This document shows positions 1 through 19,518 of a stretch of 64,000 nt of DNA, piece by piece. Location of the stretch: assembly GCA_037176845.1 (NCBI GenBank), contig JAYKXP010000015.1:124001-188000 (forward strand), written 5' to 3'. Both the position numbers and the translations under genes were made by a program. Origin of the DNA: Paramarasmius palmivorus. Taxonomy: Eukaryota; Basidiomycota; Agaricomycetes; Agaricales; Marasmiaceae. A model generated the notes under the pieces. It had not been told where the DNA came from and made no database searches. It worked only from the letters and a program-made list of their open reading frames with translations. Position 1 is the first letter of the stretch. The number at the start of each line of letters is the position of its first letter.

Positions 1-1294
1 AACAATTTAATACCGACGATATTCGATTAATTCGTACAGATTTCACATCTAGTGCATGGAGCACACCCCGCCGTCGCCCAGTTCCATTGGAGGTGACTAG
101 CAACAAAAATGACTCAGTGGTCGACCACTGGGCCAAACGAGAAAACCGATTACTCTTCGCTGAAGGTGGATGCTCGCGCGTTCGTGAGGAAGCTCGTCGA
201 CTTGAAGACAAGGTGGCGAAGGTCGCTGCAAAAAAATGTTCCGTTGAAGAAGTCTCAACTCTTCATCAAGAGCTCGAGGAATGGCTACAATCTGCCGTCA
301 AGGAGGCTGATGAGGTAGGTGCATTGTCTTGCGTCGCGGAGAATTTTTTTTCTGACTCATTCTGTTTCATAGACCCCCTCGCTTTCACTTAGTGCTGCTC
401 TCCTGCGTGCTATTCTTATGAACCACGTAGTCCACTCGGAGGCCACTAAACACTTTAAAAGTCAGGAAGCGACCCTCAAAGGGAAGCTTGACGACATGGA
501 AATCACTAATAGCAAGTTGGAGGCGGAACTTCGTCGGTGCGTACTTTTTTTTTCTGATCACATCATTCACATTGATTGACTTCTTCATCCCCTTTGATGA
601 CAGACAAGTGAGTTCTTTTGTGGTTTTCGCGTGATTGTTCCCGTTTTGACGTAATTTTTTTCAGCGCTTGCAGTACAGCCAGAAATCCCAAGAGTGCCAG
701 ACTCTTCGTACAGAGCTTAACAGGCTCAAGGTCCTTGCTACCACTGTAGGACCAGTCACATCTGCCAGTGCTAGTGCTAGCGCCAGCGCTTCTAGCCGGC
801 CGATGTCCCCACCGCCGACCACAGTCACTCCTTCGCCTTCGTCACCATACAATTCCACGAGTTCTACGACTTCCACGCCCTCACGATTTAACGCCACTCA
901 CGTACGATCAACGTCCATGCATGTCTCATCATCACGACCATCTACGCCCGCACATTCTGTACGATCTCATACGCCATCGTTACGATCCCACACGCCCGCA
1001 CTCCCACGTTACTCGACACCGGCCCCGCCGTCGACCGCACGATCACATACACCAGCGCCACCCCCACCCGAAATTCCACCGAAACCCCGAAGGTTGTCAA
1101 CGCCTTCACCCCAAAAAATGGCAAGATCACTTTCAGAGGAAAAGCACGCTATTCATGAACGTTGGATACCGCCTTCTTCTCCTGATAGTGTGCCCATCGC
1201 GAACAGATTGTCTAAATTGGTTCCTTCTCGCTCTGCATCAGTTGCTGCGAGAACGCGGCCAGCATTCCGCTCACCTTCTCCCACGTACGCATAA
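1..1294 (+). CDS. Coiled-coil protein with Pro/Ser-rich tail (5' partial)
   Basis: The reading frame is already open at the left edge, so the true start lies outside the window. Three exons join in frame: 1-314, 373-536 and 665-1294. The first two and the start of the third encode charged, heptad-like helices (for example LHQELEEWLQSAVKEADE and KLDDMEITNSKLEAELRR). The last exon then becomes low complexity: an alternating Ala-Ser run near 770-795, then a Ser/Thr/Pro region in which RSHTP recurs several times (around 955-1060), then a basic Ser-rich C-terminus. No catalytic domain is visible. The pattern suggests a scaffold or cytoskeleton/traffic-associated protein with a disordered tail, but I do not recognise the family. 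The 274-codon frame at 768-1592 overlaps it and is a shadow. Confidence 0.7.
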
Positions 1295-2193
1295 CTATTC
1301 CGTCTGTGAACGATTACCCTGTTTTCTTTGCTTGATCTATCTGCATTTTTTGGATACGAGGATCGTTTTCTGCTCTCTGTTGCACATATACCATACTTAT
1401 TCTATCTTAATGTCTTTTCCTTTCGCTGTACCATTCCCACGGACATCGTTGATACCGCGCGGCCGGCCTTTCTATTGGTTCTGCATTCTCCCTAGACTTC
1501 TGTTCCCTCTACTGTTATCATCTCCTTCTCGTCATTCGCTGACGTCTCCTTGGTTTTTGTCTGAGTTGTTTATCGAGAGCGGCTTTTCTTAGCTGACTTT
1601 CGTTCACCTTCTCCATGTTGTTTTTGTTTGAATCTTTCCGGGACATCGATCCCTGTTTATTCTCTTTTTCCCCCTCAGCAGAACCAAGAGACTCAGTCGG
1701 ATTATCGTGTTTCATGTAGCCATTACTTTTATTCGTTGATTTAACAGTTGGTTCCGCTGTATATACGAGGTACCTACTATCTACTAGTATTCACAGGATT
1801 ATTACTATCTAGAGTTAGCTTCAATGCTATTTCGTTGCTAGTGACTGTTGACTGCATATGAGTTTTTTGTGAGCAAGAACTGTTGATTGTTGATTGTTGA
1901 TGACGGAGGCAGAGAGCCTCCGACAGATAAGATAACCACGTGAATCCATTCGTGAAAACTGTCCGTGCACCGTGACTGTTGGTTCGTTTGAATCTTTCAT
2001 CTTCCTGTCAGTGCCCTTTCGCTGCCGTCCTTCCCTATGAAATGCTCAATGCTGACGACATGCTCGGCACACTTTTTAGCGCTCTCGTCAACTCTCTTCG
2101 CCTTGTACCCAACTGCCCAGGAGACAGTTTTCACTTTGAATTCGGGACTTATTTCGCCATCGATTGGACTTGCTTGTTAGTTTAGGAAGGAGC
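1295..2193. other. Intergenic region
   Basis: About 900 bases between two co-directional genes. It is T-rich and pyrimidine-rich on the plus strand after the upstream stop, consistent with a 3' UTR. A 68-codon frame at 1979-2185 has no protein-like features. I see no repeat, RNA gene or mobile element. Confidence 0.5.
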
Positions 2194-3355
2194 ATGGCGC
2201 CACGAGAATGCCCTATACTTATTTGGATGTTGTATTTGAACCGGGAGGCGTCGAAAGAGGTGAGTTATTGTTCATAATTTTGCGACTGGAACTGTCCTAG
2301 TCGGCCAAATACCGCCACATTAGGCTGAATGCTGAATGTGTCGTCACAGGAGTATGATCAGTGTTACCAATGCCTGCAGCACTGCGTCGAAGGCTTCAAT
2401 GCTCCCTACGCTCCTCGAGATTCAGATTCGTTCCGTGAGTATCATTCTGACCTCACTCTGAGCCGGATGTTGATATACTTCATTCGCGCCGTGACTTAGG
2501 CAATTGTATAACGCATATGCTTCCCTTACTCATGATGAGGCACAGGCGGATTCCAAGGTCCAAGTGGAAGGACAATGTTACACCCCAAGGAAAGCATTGG
2601 ATAGAGCAGGTGTGTCCCATGCTGTACCTGTCATCGAAGCTGTGCTTGATACAGCCAATTCCTAGCTATCAGACGACTACAGCCCAGAAAAGTATCTTCA
2701 TTCCATGATTGGCTACCATCTGGTGTATCACTATTCCCTCTGTGGCATGGCAATGACCCAAGGTCTACAGAAGAAAGTCGTGAACATCGGCATGGGCATG
2801 AAGATTATCAGCACGGAGCCGAAAAATATCTCCGTGCAGAATTACATAGAGTCTCAACAGCACAAGGTGAGCGCGCTACTTCCATGCTTGTGCGACAGGC
2901 TCAGCATATCAGCGCTTTGCTCCGTTGTTCACACACTGTCCCTTATCTAGCTCACGGCGCTCGAACTCGAAACCATATCAGGGGAGGAACTATCCGATGA
3001 AGACCGTTTACGTCGTCTCTGCATCATTTTGACACTCAAAGAGTCGTACATCAAGGCCATTGGCCAACCCGTTGGTTTTGATTACACCCGGTTAGAGTTT
3101 AATGTGGGAGAGAAATGGGCGAGAGGTGATAACCACCCATTGCAAGGATGGGAGTTCCGGATTTTCCGGGCTGATATTGGAGTTGCCAGGAAGGACCAAA
3201 TCGTTGAGGAGTCGTACCAGTGCTGCTGCGCCTTCTTCAGGGGTCTACGAACGAGCGAATTCGTCTTCTACGACAACAAGGAGGATCTCGATTCCTGGGT
3301 TCAGTTCATCACCATCGATCAGATGTTGAGAGTAATACCCAAGTTAATGGCCTAA
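2194..3355 (+). CDS. 4'-phosphopantetheinyl transferase-like protein, Mg-binding Asp apparently lost
   Basis: Phosphopantetheinyl transferases move the 4'-phosphopantetheine arm of CoA onto carrier domains of fatty acid synthase, polyketide/peptide synthases or alpha-aminoadipate reductase. The family signature is clear near 3029-3070: TLKESYIKAIGQPVGFD, with the conserved K-E-S and downstream Lys, followed by LEFN and a GWEFRIF strand. Exons read continuously from MAPRECPILIW (2194-2259) through 2350-2460, 2508-2610, 2666-2865 and 2951-3355. The N-terminal TPQGKHWI stretch matches the usual TxxGKP block. The segment that should carry the G-[IV]-D metal-binding motif reads NIGMGMKII, so the acidic residue is missing. 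The block that usually reads N(I/V)SH is also altered (YHLVYHYSLC). It may be a catalytically impaired paralog. It is convergent with the ABC transporter gene; no synthase gene lies in the window. Confidence 0.75.
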
Positions 3356-3609
3356 AGCAGCGCATTTGTCCTAATAGATGAACTTGTGGGTTGCAAGCAA
3401 GGTACACCGTCCGTTTATCGTATTTAAATCCCGTTTTCTGCCATGTTTCGTCCTATCTATTCTTGTGTCATTGCTGTGATGCAGACGTTCCACTCGTTTC
3501 TGTTGTATAATTATTACTTGTCGGTAGTCATGTATTTCCCAATGTACATTATCTATCACAGGACGGAATCATAACGATTTTCTCCCTCATGCGCATATCT
3601 ATGAAAGCG

Positions 3610-9788
<6,179 letters not shown>

Positions 9789-10650
9789 GCTGGGTAGAGT
9801 CAGAAAGAACCCAATGTTTAAACCTCTTGGTGCCGCTTATGAGAGAGTGTGTCCCGACGGGAAGTCTCCTATTGGCCAATCGCCCTGTGTTGCCGCTCAC
9901 GAGTGTTAGCTTGCGCGTTTGATACACGTCACCCGGCATACATAAGCTACTTGAACGCGATCTGCCCTGACAATGCCCTGAAGAAGACAAGAATACAATG
10001 TCACCTAGCTGCCGTTGGCGACGATACGGCCTTGTTTGGGAAAATTCTAGCGCAGATGGGAAGGTGCGACGAAAGTGAGCTGCACAAGACGTTCTCCGAT
10101 CGGAAGCGCAGTGTATTCGCCTTGCGTGACTGAAATGATCTGATGAACCCGAGATGAATGCTGCAGCATGGTTTGATGTTTCTCACACCCATCATCCAAA
10201 GGCAAAAATGGCAAACTAGTCAGCAAGTATTAGCCTCGTTTGTTCAGGCACGGAACGATGAATGTTGTGCTGGCAGACTCACCAAATGGCTCTAGGCCAG
10301 TAAACCAGCCTCTCTTCTTTTCTGACCACTTTCCATCTGGGCAACCAGCGGGACCTCACGTCACCTCTACAAGACCAAGAATCCTGTCGATATAGATACA
10401 GCATGTTTGCGGTCCCTCGTATAGCCCAAATCCGCTGTTTAAGCATCGACTGTAACGACTGAAAACTGACTGGAAACGAATTACGAGGGGATACGGAGGT
10501 GATGGATGTGGTTGAAGGAAAACATCTAATCTAATCAGATAACCTGTACGTACCGTAATCGCCGCATGGGCATTCGGCGACTCGGTGCCATATCGATCTC
10601 TCACCTCAACCACCGCCAACCTTTGACCGTTCCCTTACACTTCAAGCAAA
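9789..10650. other. Divergent intergenic region between ABCC copy 1 and TPI
   Basis: About 860 bases separating the start of the minus-strand transporter from the start of triosephosphate isomerase, so it should hold both promoters. Open frames here (for example 10356-10619 minus) show no domain. No clear TATA element was found. Confidence 0.5.
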
Positions 10651-11683
<1,033 letters not shown>

Positions 11684-11933
11684 AAAGAAGTTAAGAAGTA
11701 ACACCGGCGCCATAGAAAGCAGAAATGTAGAAATAAAGTGTAATCGTACATATAAATCTCCTGCATGTCCAAAGCATAGCCTTGGATATCCAGAACTTGC
11801 AGTTTTTAGCACTGTACTGGAATCTGGCAGTGTAGGCGCCTCGTGCCGGCAGAACCTGTCCGAATGAGAAATGCCTCTTGAAGAGGTAACCTCATGATGC
11901 AGTAGTTCCTTTTCTCCCCCTTTTGTCCCGAGG

Positions 11934-14443
11934 ATGCTTTTTATCCATCTCAGCAGCGAATGTGATGTTTGCCAACTGCATTATACGGAGGACAACACTG
12001 AGAAATCACCCCACACAATTCGTGAGTGGCTCGCAGGCTATCCATTATGCATAGTACTGATATTGATAACTGACTAGCATGTGGTCACGTATTTTGCAAA
12101 GAGTTCGTTCGAGTTTCTATCGCCTTGTATAGGCTAACGATACAGCTTCTAGGTGTTTAGAAACCGTAGCTTCTGGTCATACCGGAAATCGAGGTCCATG
12201 TCCCATTTGCCGTCACCCATTCCAAGCCAACTGTACGAGGCCACATTTCTGGGTTCAATCTAGCTTGCTCATAGTCCTCGTTAGCCATTAAGAAGCTACA
12301 TGTAGATGTTGCAGTGCCCAAGGATGTGGAGATCGCAAACGGTTACTTGAAGCGATTAATCATAGCATGCTGGGGTGACGATGCTGACCTGTCGAGGGTA
12401 GTATTAGAAGTCGACGAGTGGTTAGAAGGTAGAGATTCAGAGGAAGACGAGGTAAGCTTCAAAGTCTATCATTCGATATCTTCCGCTGAACAGTGCCACG
12501 AAATAGTTCGAGGCACTACGACAGATGCGAAGACTCGTTGCGCAACGTCAGAAACTCTTGTTAAAGAAGACAGAATACACCACCACTATTCACTCCCTCA
12601 CAACACAACTCAATAATATCCAAGATTCGGCAATAGAAGGAGCAGAGTTATCCAGAGCGAAAGAGTTGAGCCTCGAATCCAATGTCCAAGTCCTAGAAAG
12701 GTACATACCCAGCCATACACTCCAATGGCATTACTATATCTCATTCCTCACAGACAACTTGAACAATCAAAGGCCGAGGTCGCCCTTCTTCGCGGAAAAC
12801 TGTCAGCGCTAGGGAGTGCTTCGTCAGCGCCGGAACAAAATGGTAGAACGGACGCACGTCGCAACAAGGGCAAAGAGAAGGGCAAAGAGAAGGCCACTTT
12901 CCCGTCACCCCCAGAGACTCCCGGTCCTGTTAACGCAAACGGAGGTACTCAGCCGAACCCTCTTCCTCGTCCACCAGCAGCAATAGATTGGGGCACTCTA
13001 TCAGAACAGCCAAGGCGATACCCAAACCCATCGAGCCACAGTAATCATCCCATTCCTGGACCTTCTCGGATTCCTGACACGAGACTATCCCACGCTGTTG
13101 CCGGAGGATATTCCAGTACGCAAGTAGTCCAGCCAGTTTCCGTTCCCAATCCTCCATATCAACCAACACCATCGCCTCCTCGTCGCAACGTAATCCTTCC
13201 AGGCCCTCCTGAACAGGACATCAACGGCCTCAGGCGGACGCTGGAAGCGCTCAACATAGGCAAAAAGCCCACAGAGGAACGCCGTCGGAAGTCCAAGGAG
13301 AAACATCGCGATAAATGGGCCAGAGAAGCTGCAAAGAGGGAGGAGATTCGTGGAGTCATAGGTCTGGGTCTCATAAACGAGAACATACCTGAACACGACT
13401 CTAATCGCAGCGGACCGTCGGGTTTGAATGGTCATGACGCTGCTTATTTCGAAGGGTATAGAGAAGCATACCGAGATGCATTCGAAATAGCGGGGACTGC
13501 CCATATCCCTGTTACATCCGCAATACAGAACCGGCCAACAAGCCAGTCAATGTCCCGCGCAAGCCATCCCAGTGGAACTGCCACTACCCCTGCCGTTTCA
13601 TCACAGACACAGATTCAGCAGATGATGAGGGAGACCATACACGTTCGATCTCGTCCTTTAGCAGAGAGACAATCCATTGCAAGCGATGCGGCCGATTCCA
13701 CGGGTACTTGGCATAACGACGATGAGGGTCGTGATGTGCGGCGTCGCTCTATGGATAGTGATATCCTGCAACGACTTCCAGATTTTCCCAACGGATCACC
13801 AGTTGTCGACAGAAGGGCGAGCAATGCAAGCACTATCAGCTCCAATGGGTACCACCACGCCTTTTTGCCGGTTCATCCAGTGGTGAATGACACGGTACCA
13901 GCAGCCGCCAACGTGTGGAGGAGTGGTACCGTTACAGAGCAAGGTACCAGTACGTCATCGAGGAGTATGAGTGCGGCTATACCTGCAGGTTCTGCATCTA
14001 CGCATATTGGTTTTTACGCCGCGGAGACACCTCGGCCACAGAATATCGCTGCAGAACCAGCCTCGGGCTCTGTATCCAGAACGCAGTCCACTCGGGAAAG
14101 TAGTCGCCGACGTCCACATCCGACCAGGCATGCGACGCTCTCCACTGTGGCGGAAAGTACAGGCTCTAGATCCACCCGTTCCAATCAGTCAGTCCCATTA
14201 TTAGGCACGACACCATCTGCAGGTCACCCTACTTCTCAACACGCGACCGTTATGCCAGATGCCGGTATCACTGAAGAGCCGCAGGCTGGTCTGGGGAATG
14301 CACTGGGCTTGGATTTGAGCCGAGACCTGGGATCTGAATCTCAACAGGCGTTTGCGCAGGCTAATGCTACGATTGTTGCTCCCGTACCACGAGCCTCGCA
14401 GCACCACCAGCAGTTCTTACGATCATACAGTGGAGGCTTATGA
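11934..14443 (+). CDS. RING-finger protein with coiled coil and long disordered tail (RING family member 1)
   Basis: Probable E3 ubiquitin ligase-like protein. The RING is at the extreme N-terminus: CDVC, then CGHVFCKEC, then CPICRHPF, assembled across small exons (11934-12017 and onward; one intron uses a GTTCGT donor). After the RING come IKKLHVDV, a helical stretch ending in the motif VDEWLEGRD (about 12407-12433), then a coiled coil with heptads (LRQMRRLVAQRQKLLLKK). The last exon, about 12772-14443, encodes roughly 550 residues of Ser/Pro/Thr/Gln-rich, predicted disordered sequence with basic KGKEKGKEK patches. The layout RING - KLHV - WLEGR - coiled coil - disordered tail is shared with the genes at 17346-19518 and 24236-25454. 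Substrate and partner are unknown. The large frames on the minus strand here are shadows. Confidence 0.8.
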
Positions 14444-15474
14444 TGATAATGCCTCACTTATCGCGATGACCATTGCACGCTCATAGATTTCATTCGCTAC
14501 CCCCATTCCCTTTAAATACTCCTGGTAGGGCCGTTTTGATATTGCCTGTGTTGCTATCGTTGTTTTTTCCACTCGTTGCTCGTGTTATGGTCATGTTCAC
14601 ATATCTTCTCAGTTGTTGTACATACAAGCTCTACATCGAAATCATCACATGTCTCCCGCGTTTACGGTGCCCAGCGCCCGCGCACATCCAAGAGATTGGC
14701 CCAACTCGTATGTTTGGCAGCCAACCCCCCGGTTAGCTTTCTCGTGGGCCTGACAGATAAGAAGACGAATCTAAAGTTCATTTCATGTCCGCGAACCTGC
14801 TGTCGTATTCTTATCGATGACACGTGCGAGGGTGCTGTCCAATGATGAACCAGGGCGTTCAGTACTCGTCCAGACTGAAAACCAAAATTCAGCCACCGAC
14901 GTGCCTTTGGCGCATGGATGCGGATATATACTTCCTTTAAGACTAGTGGGGAGGCTCATCTTGAACGGACGTCTCGTGTACTACAGGCCTTTCAAGCTGA
15001 GTCGGTGGTAGAATCACCCAAGACTTGAAATTGCATTTCTTGCAGGGTGTTTTGGGAGCTTCCTACTCGGAATCTTGATCCCGATAATTCGTAGACATTG
15101 TCCAGTTCTAGTCCATGTTCGTGAGCCGGTGTGAAGAATGCTAAATCCAGACATCGGCGCTGGTTCAATTTGTGGGGGATGCTTTCTTTGGAGCACGAAG
15201 TCCTCGTCACACGTTCACTGACCAAGCTGAGGCATCCACAACCTTCTTCATGAATGCGTGAATATTCGGCCAGGATATCTCTGGCTATCAGTGAGAAGAA
15301 AGTGGTTATAAGATGCACCCCAGGAGACGTATATTTTTGAGAGATTGAATGAGAACTAGGCATTGATCATGAGGGTACAAAAAGAGATGTCTGGCGTGGG
15401 AACTTCGGTAGCCGCTGCATCGGCAGCGTTGTTGGCGCAGCAGTGCCGGCGTCTACTACTTCACTCGTACAACC
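14444..15474. other. Intergenic region with a doubtful minus-strand ORF
   Basis: About 1 kb between the RING gene and the SNARE gene. A 123-codon frame on the minus strand (14992-15363) begins with ATG and ends cleanly, but shows no domain, low-complexity bias or membrane segment that would argue it is real. The last 100 bases are likely the SNARE 5' leader. That leader contains an ATG at 15387 in frame with SNARE exon 2 if the first intron is retained. Confidence 0.4.
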
Positions 15475-16470
15475 ATGTCCTTGGTGAGTTCAAGGGTCTG
15501 TCTAATCCTGTCATTCAGTATATTGAGCTCCTGTTACAGATTCATGCACTGGTAGCTCGTGGTGCTACGATCCTCGCTGAGCACAAGGCCGGCAGTCGAG
15601 ATTTCTCTCAAGGTGTGTACGGTGTTATCTGAAGAGAGGTCGTCAGGCTGATACCTCTCTAGCAACCCAGACCATTCTATCCAAGATACCTCCGAATGAC
15701 AGGTAGAGAAGCCATGATATCACAAATCAAGTCCACGCAATCAATCTCTCTATTCCAGTAAACTCACCTATGTATGGGAACAATACCTGTTTCACTACAT
15801 TTCCGAGGGTGGCTTCACATATCTCGTCATGGCTGACGACTCTGCTGGTCGGTCAGTATTCATTGCGATTTGTTCGGGTTGGAGACTCAGCCCAAGATCC
15901 GTTACAGGAGGATGCCGTTTGCATTTTTGGCGGAGTTACAACGACAAGTGCGTAATTGTGAATCATAGGTCTACAGTTATTGACTCTTGACGTTAGTTCC
16001 TCGATGCTCCATCGTCTTCTACTTCAGATCCGGAACTTCCTGCATATGGCCTCCAAGGAACATTTGGCCCCACAATTGCAAATTTGATGCACACTTACAA
16101 CACGGCTCCCCCAACTGATGAAATCCAAAGAGCTCAGCGAGAACTTAATCAGGTCAAAGACATTATGGTTCAGAATGTAGAGCAAATCTTGAGTCGTGGG
16201 GAGCGAATCGAGCTGTTAGTGGATAAGACAGACGTCATGGCTGGTCAAGCCACTGCCTTCAGGAGAGGCGCTCGCAGCGTCAGACGGCAGATGTGGTGGA
16301 AGAACAAGAAGATTTTGGGGTTGAGTATCCTCGTTGCATTGGTAAGCCTAAGTAAGATTGTGAAAAACCCGAAGCTCAACTTTGTCTCGGTCTAGGTATT
16401 GTTATGGATCATTCTGGCCCAGTTCTGCGGCGCTGGTTTGCGATGCGGATCAAAGTCCGACTCTTCGTGA
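15475..16470 (+). CDS. VAMP7-like longin-domain R-SNARE
   Basis: Vesicle R-SNARE for fusion with endolysosomal/vacuolar or plasma membranes. The start is a 9-nt exon (15475-15483, ATG-TCC-TTG) joined to exon 2 at 15540, giving MSLIHALVARGATILAEH, the classical longin start. The longin domain continues through ILSKIPPNDSKLTYVWEQY, LFHYISEGGFTYLVMADD and RMPFAFLAELQRQFL. The SNARE motif follows (VKDIMVQNVEQILSRGERIE), with the zero-layer Arg in ILSRGER. Then come a basic juxtamembrane stretch (RRGARSVRRQMWWKNKK) and a C-terminal membrane anchor (ILGLSILVALVLLWIILA), with a short luminal tail ending GSKSDSS at 16470. Length, about 225 residues, matches VAMP7. Six short introns. Confidence 0.93.
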
Positions 16471-17345
16471 ATTCCCTCTCTCGAGATCTATCTGTACACA
16501 TCTATATTTGTCTAATACGCCTTCTCTACTGAGGATATGTATCGTTGTCTTTCTCTCTTTCTCTAATCAGAGTCATGTGTTGTGTGGCGGCCTATTCACA
16601 GTTCCACCTCTTTCAGTTTATCTCAAGGCTCTGCGAGAAAAGGAAGATCCGGCCTATCGCTCGTGTGCTTTCTTGGATTCGGATGTGAAAGTACCAAGGC
16701 AATGTGGTCCCACCATTTCTGTTCTAGACAGTCATTTCCGCTTCAAATCCGACCAATCTCGGAGAGTGCCAACTTAAACATGGTCTCTAATGCTTATTAC
16801 TTTGTGTGGGCGGAGAAACGGAGATTGTGAGTTGAGCTTCTATGAAGGCTGCCAGACATGTGCGACTGTCAGATACTGTGCGCTTCAACCGTACAGAGCT
16901 GAGAAACTATGATTCAAGAGATACGCTGTCATTGTGTCTTCTTGGAGCAATCGGATATTTAGCTCGGATCACAAGGTTGCGTTCAAGAGACAAAGAGCAA
17001 AAATTGAGCTAGCCATGATAGGCACAATACTCACACCAATGGCGAAAGATCATGCACGCACGGTGGTCGATTTCCGGAAGCAGGACATATTATTGTGACA
17101 TTGGCAATAATGATCAGTACACGGATGCAAGGTGATAATGTACAGGATGGTATTGGAAGATGTGGAGATCGTTATGAGTAGGGGTCATGGTTAATAGTGT
17201 ACAATGCTAGTGAAAAGAGTATAGATAATAGGCATGCGCGCACCTGCGCCAGGATAAGACGTACGATTGTCCCGAGATCTAGTCAAACACATAATGATAA
17301 AGAGATTGGTCGAGGTAAAAAATGCCGGATGAACAAGGCGATAGA
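16471..17345. other. Convergent intergenic region
   Basis: About 875 bases between the convergent 3' ends of the SNARE gene and RING family member 2. T-rich just after the SNARE stop. The open frames at 16382-16830 are not protein-like. No repeat or RNA gene seen. Confidence 0.5.
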
Positions 17346-19518
17346 TCATGCAACGCTAACGCTAGCCTGATTGGAAAGCATAGAAGCAGCCACCTTCCCT
17401 TTGCTCTGGCCCATAGACGAGGAATAAGATGAACGATAACTAGGAAGTGGATCTCGCGGAGCGGTTGACGCAACAGTCGGGGCTGCTTTCAACTGTTGCG
17501 CCGATGACGAGGAGGACCGGACACTATTCGACCACCCTTCATACGACTTCTTGGAGCCTCCGTCTTGGTAGGAATGTGTGGTTGAAGATGATGTGTGAGT
17601 TATTTGAGGGACATTGGTGGAGGACGAGGAAGAATGCTTCCGAGAAGAGCTACGGGTAAGTTCAGGACGGTCCAAATCACGAACGGCATCATTGCCTCTC
17701 GGTTCGATGAATCGAAGCGGTGGAGAACCGGCTGGAGTCCGCGAACCATCCTTGTAATCTTTGGTCTTGTCGCTGTCCTTGCGCCTTCGCTCGCCATCGT
17801 GGGCATGTTCTTGAATCTTCCTTTGTTGCCTCTTCTTCTCCTCGAGCGCGGCAGCAACTAAGCTTGCCTGAGAATAGGAGCTGCTTGGAGTGATTGCAGC
17901 AGTCGCCTTCACGGGAGGAAGGGGCATAGGAGGTGGAGTGGAAGGTTGACCAAATGAGGAAGGCTCAGGCGACCGACTTGGTTTGACAGGGCGAGAAGAG
18001 TTTGTACTTGTCGAGGAAGAGGGCTTGTCCTTTCCTGTCACGTACGAGGGGAAGTGGTGATCACTTGGTAGATTAGGCATGGAGGATGATACTGGCGATT
18101 CGTCGCGCATTATTTCCAAGAAGCGGTTGCGTAGATGCTCGGCGCCTGTAGGACGGTATACCACGCTCTCCAGACCTTCTGGGGGATGAGGGCCGTACTG
18201 GACCGGAAAGGGCTCGCGGTGTGAGGAGCTCTGGTCATCCATAGCATGATGGCCACTCGGGGACAGGGGACGAGAAGGTATGTGACTGTTGCTCGGTGCT
18301 GTCATCGAAAGCATACTAGGAGTTCTCGCTGGCGTACCGTCAGCAGGCGGGCTTGAGAGCTCGATGGTCGGGGGAGTATGTATAGTAAGTGTATCCATTG
18401 GCTGAGGCCCGAAGAACCTGTCGGGGTCTTGGAGACCAATATCGGGCAACGGCGAGAAGAATGCTCCATCCTCCGTAAGGCTCCCACCTATCATCTCGAG
18501 ATCGTCATTGTCGACCGAGGGCCTGTTGTGGACTACCTGCGGATGTGGAGCGAAACCATCGAGCTTCTCCTTCGGGGGTGCAACGATAGGAACATATACT
18601 TGCCGAAGCTGTTCCCGGACGACCTCCAGTTCGTCTTTGAGAGCATCATACTAGGTTGAAGGATCAGAAATACGTTGCAGTCCAGTGGACTCTTACTTAC
18701 TTTCCTGAGTACCAGTGATTAGCAAAGATTGACAATTTAGATCAAGGTGAAAACTTACTTTAGTAGGTCGATGTGGTCAGCCTGGCTCTCCGACAGTTGT
18801 CGCCTGAGCTGCACCTCGGTCTGCGTGAAACGGTCCAGTTCGTTCCTTCTGGTATCTTCCGACTCCTTCAGCTTCTCCTCAAGCGTCACATTCTGACCTC
18901 TGACCAAGTTGAGATCGGCATGGATTCGCGCAGCCTCGATATGCGTTTTCTCGAGGTCTTCTCTTAGAGTAGCTTCGGTCTTCTTCTGGGCCCGCAATTT
19001 ACTCTTGGTTTCATAGAGGTACTTGATAAGACCAATGATGACATGAAGGTCCTTGGTCTGTGGCGAGCGGTCTCTTAGATTAAATCAAAGGATAGGTTTG
19101 GTGAAGCTGACTTACCGGCCGAGTTCGAGGCCTACCATCCAGAAAAGCGTAGCATTCCTCAATCAGCAACCGGAGCGTTGCCTCATCAGAACCCTCCTTT
19201 GCAAACTTTGCAATCCGTTCAAGCCACGGTCGAATCTCTTTCTCCTCGGTGATTCTCGGGTCGAACTCTACATGGAGTTTTGACACATAGTGGGGGTCGA
19301 AATCCTTTCGACAGAAAGGACATGCAGGTGGCGAGAAGTGGTCTTTGCAACTGAAAGAAACGGTATGTAGTTAGAGCGTTTGACGCAGTGAACATAGAAC
19401 ACAGTACGCACTCTACACAGAAAACGTGACCGCATTCAATCGCACATGGGGCCTTGTCTCCGGTACCAAAGGTATCAAGACAGACGTCGCACACTGAGCC
19501 TGATGCTAGGCAGAGCAT
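17346..19518 (-). CDS. RING-finger protein with coiled coil and Ser-rich tail (RING family member 2)
   Basis: Probable E3 ligase-like protein. It starts at 19518 with CDVCLDTFG, then CGHVFCVEC, then CPFCRKDF, a complete N-terminal RING after removal of one intron (the donor is probably CT/GTGTTC near 19411). It continues VSKLHVEFDP, a helical domain, then YAFLDGRPRTRP (about 19100-19140). A strong coiled coil follows (KAQ/LRED and LEEKLKESEDTRRNELDRF around 18790-18990). The C-terminal exon (17346 to about 18650) is Ser/Pro-rich with a KKRQQRKIQEH basic patch and long Ser runs, predicted disordered. Architecture and motif order match RING members 1 and 3, so these are paralogs. Function beyond ubiquitin ligase-like is not shown. 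Confidence 0.8.

Noticed and set aside
768..1592. 274-codon plus-strand ORF
   Set aside because: It is a second frame of the His/Arg/Pro-encoding low-complexity tail of the first gene; the repeat-rich DNA keeps several frames open.
14992..15363. 123-codon minus-strand ORF
   Set aside because: No recognisable feature, no supporting intron structure, and it overlaps the SNARE leader; kept only as a note in the intergenic entry.
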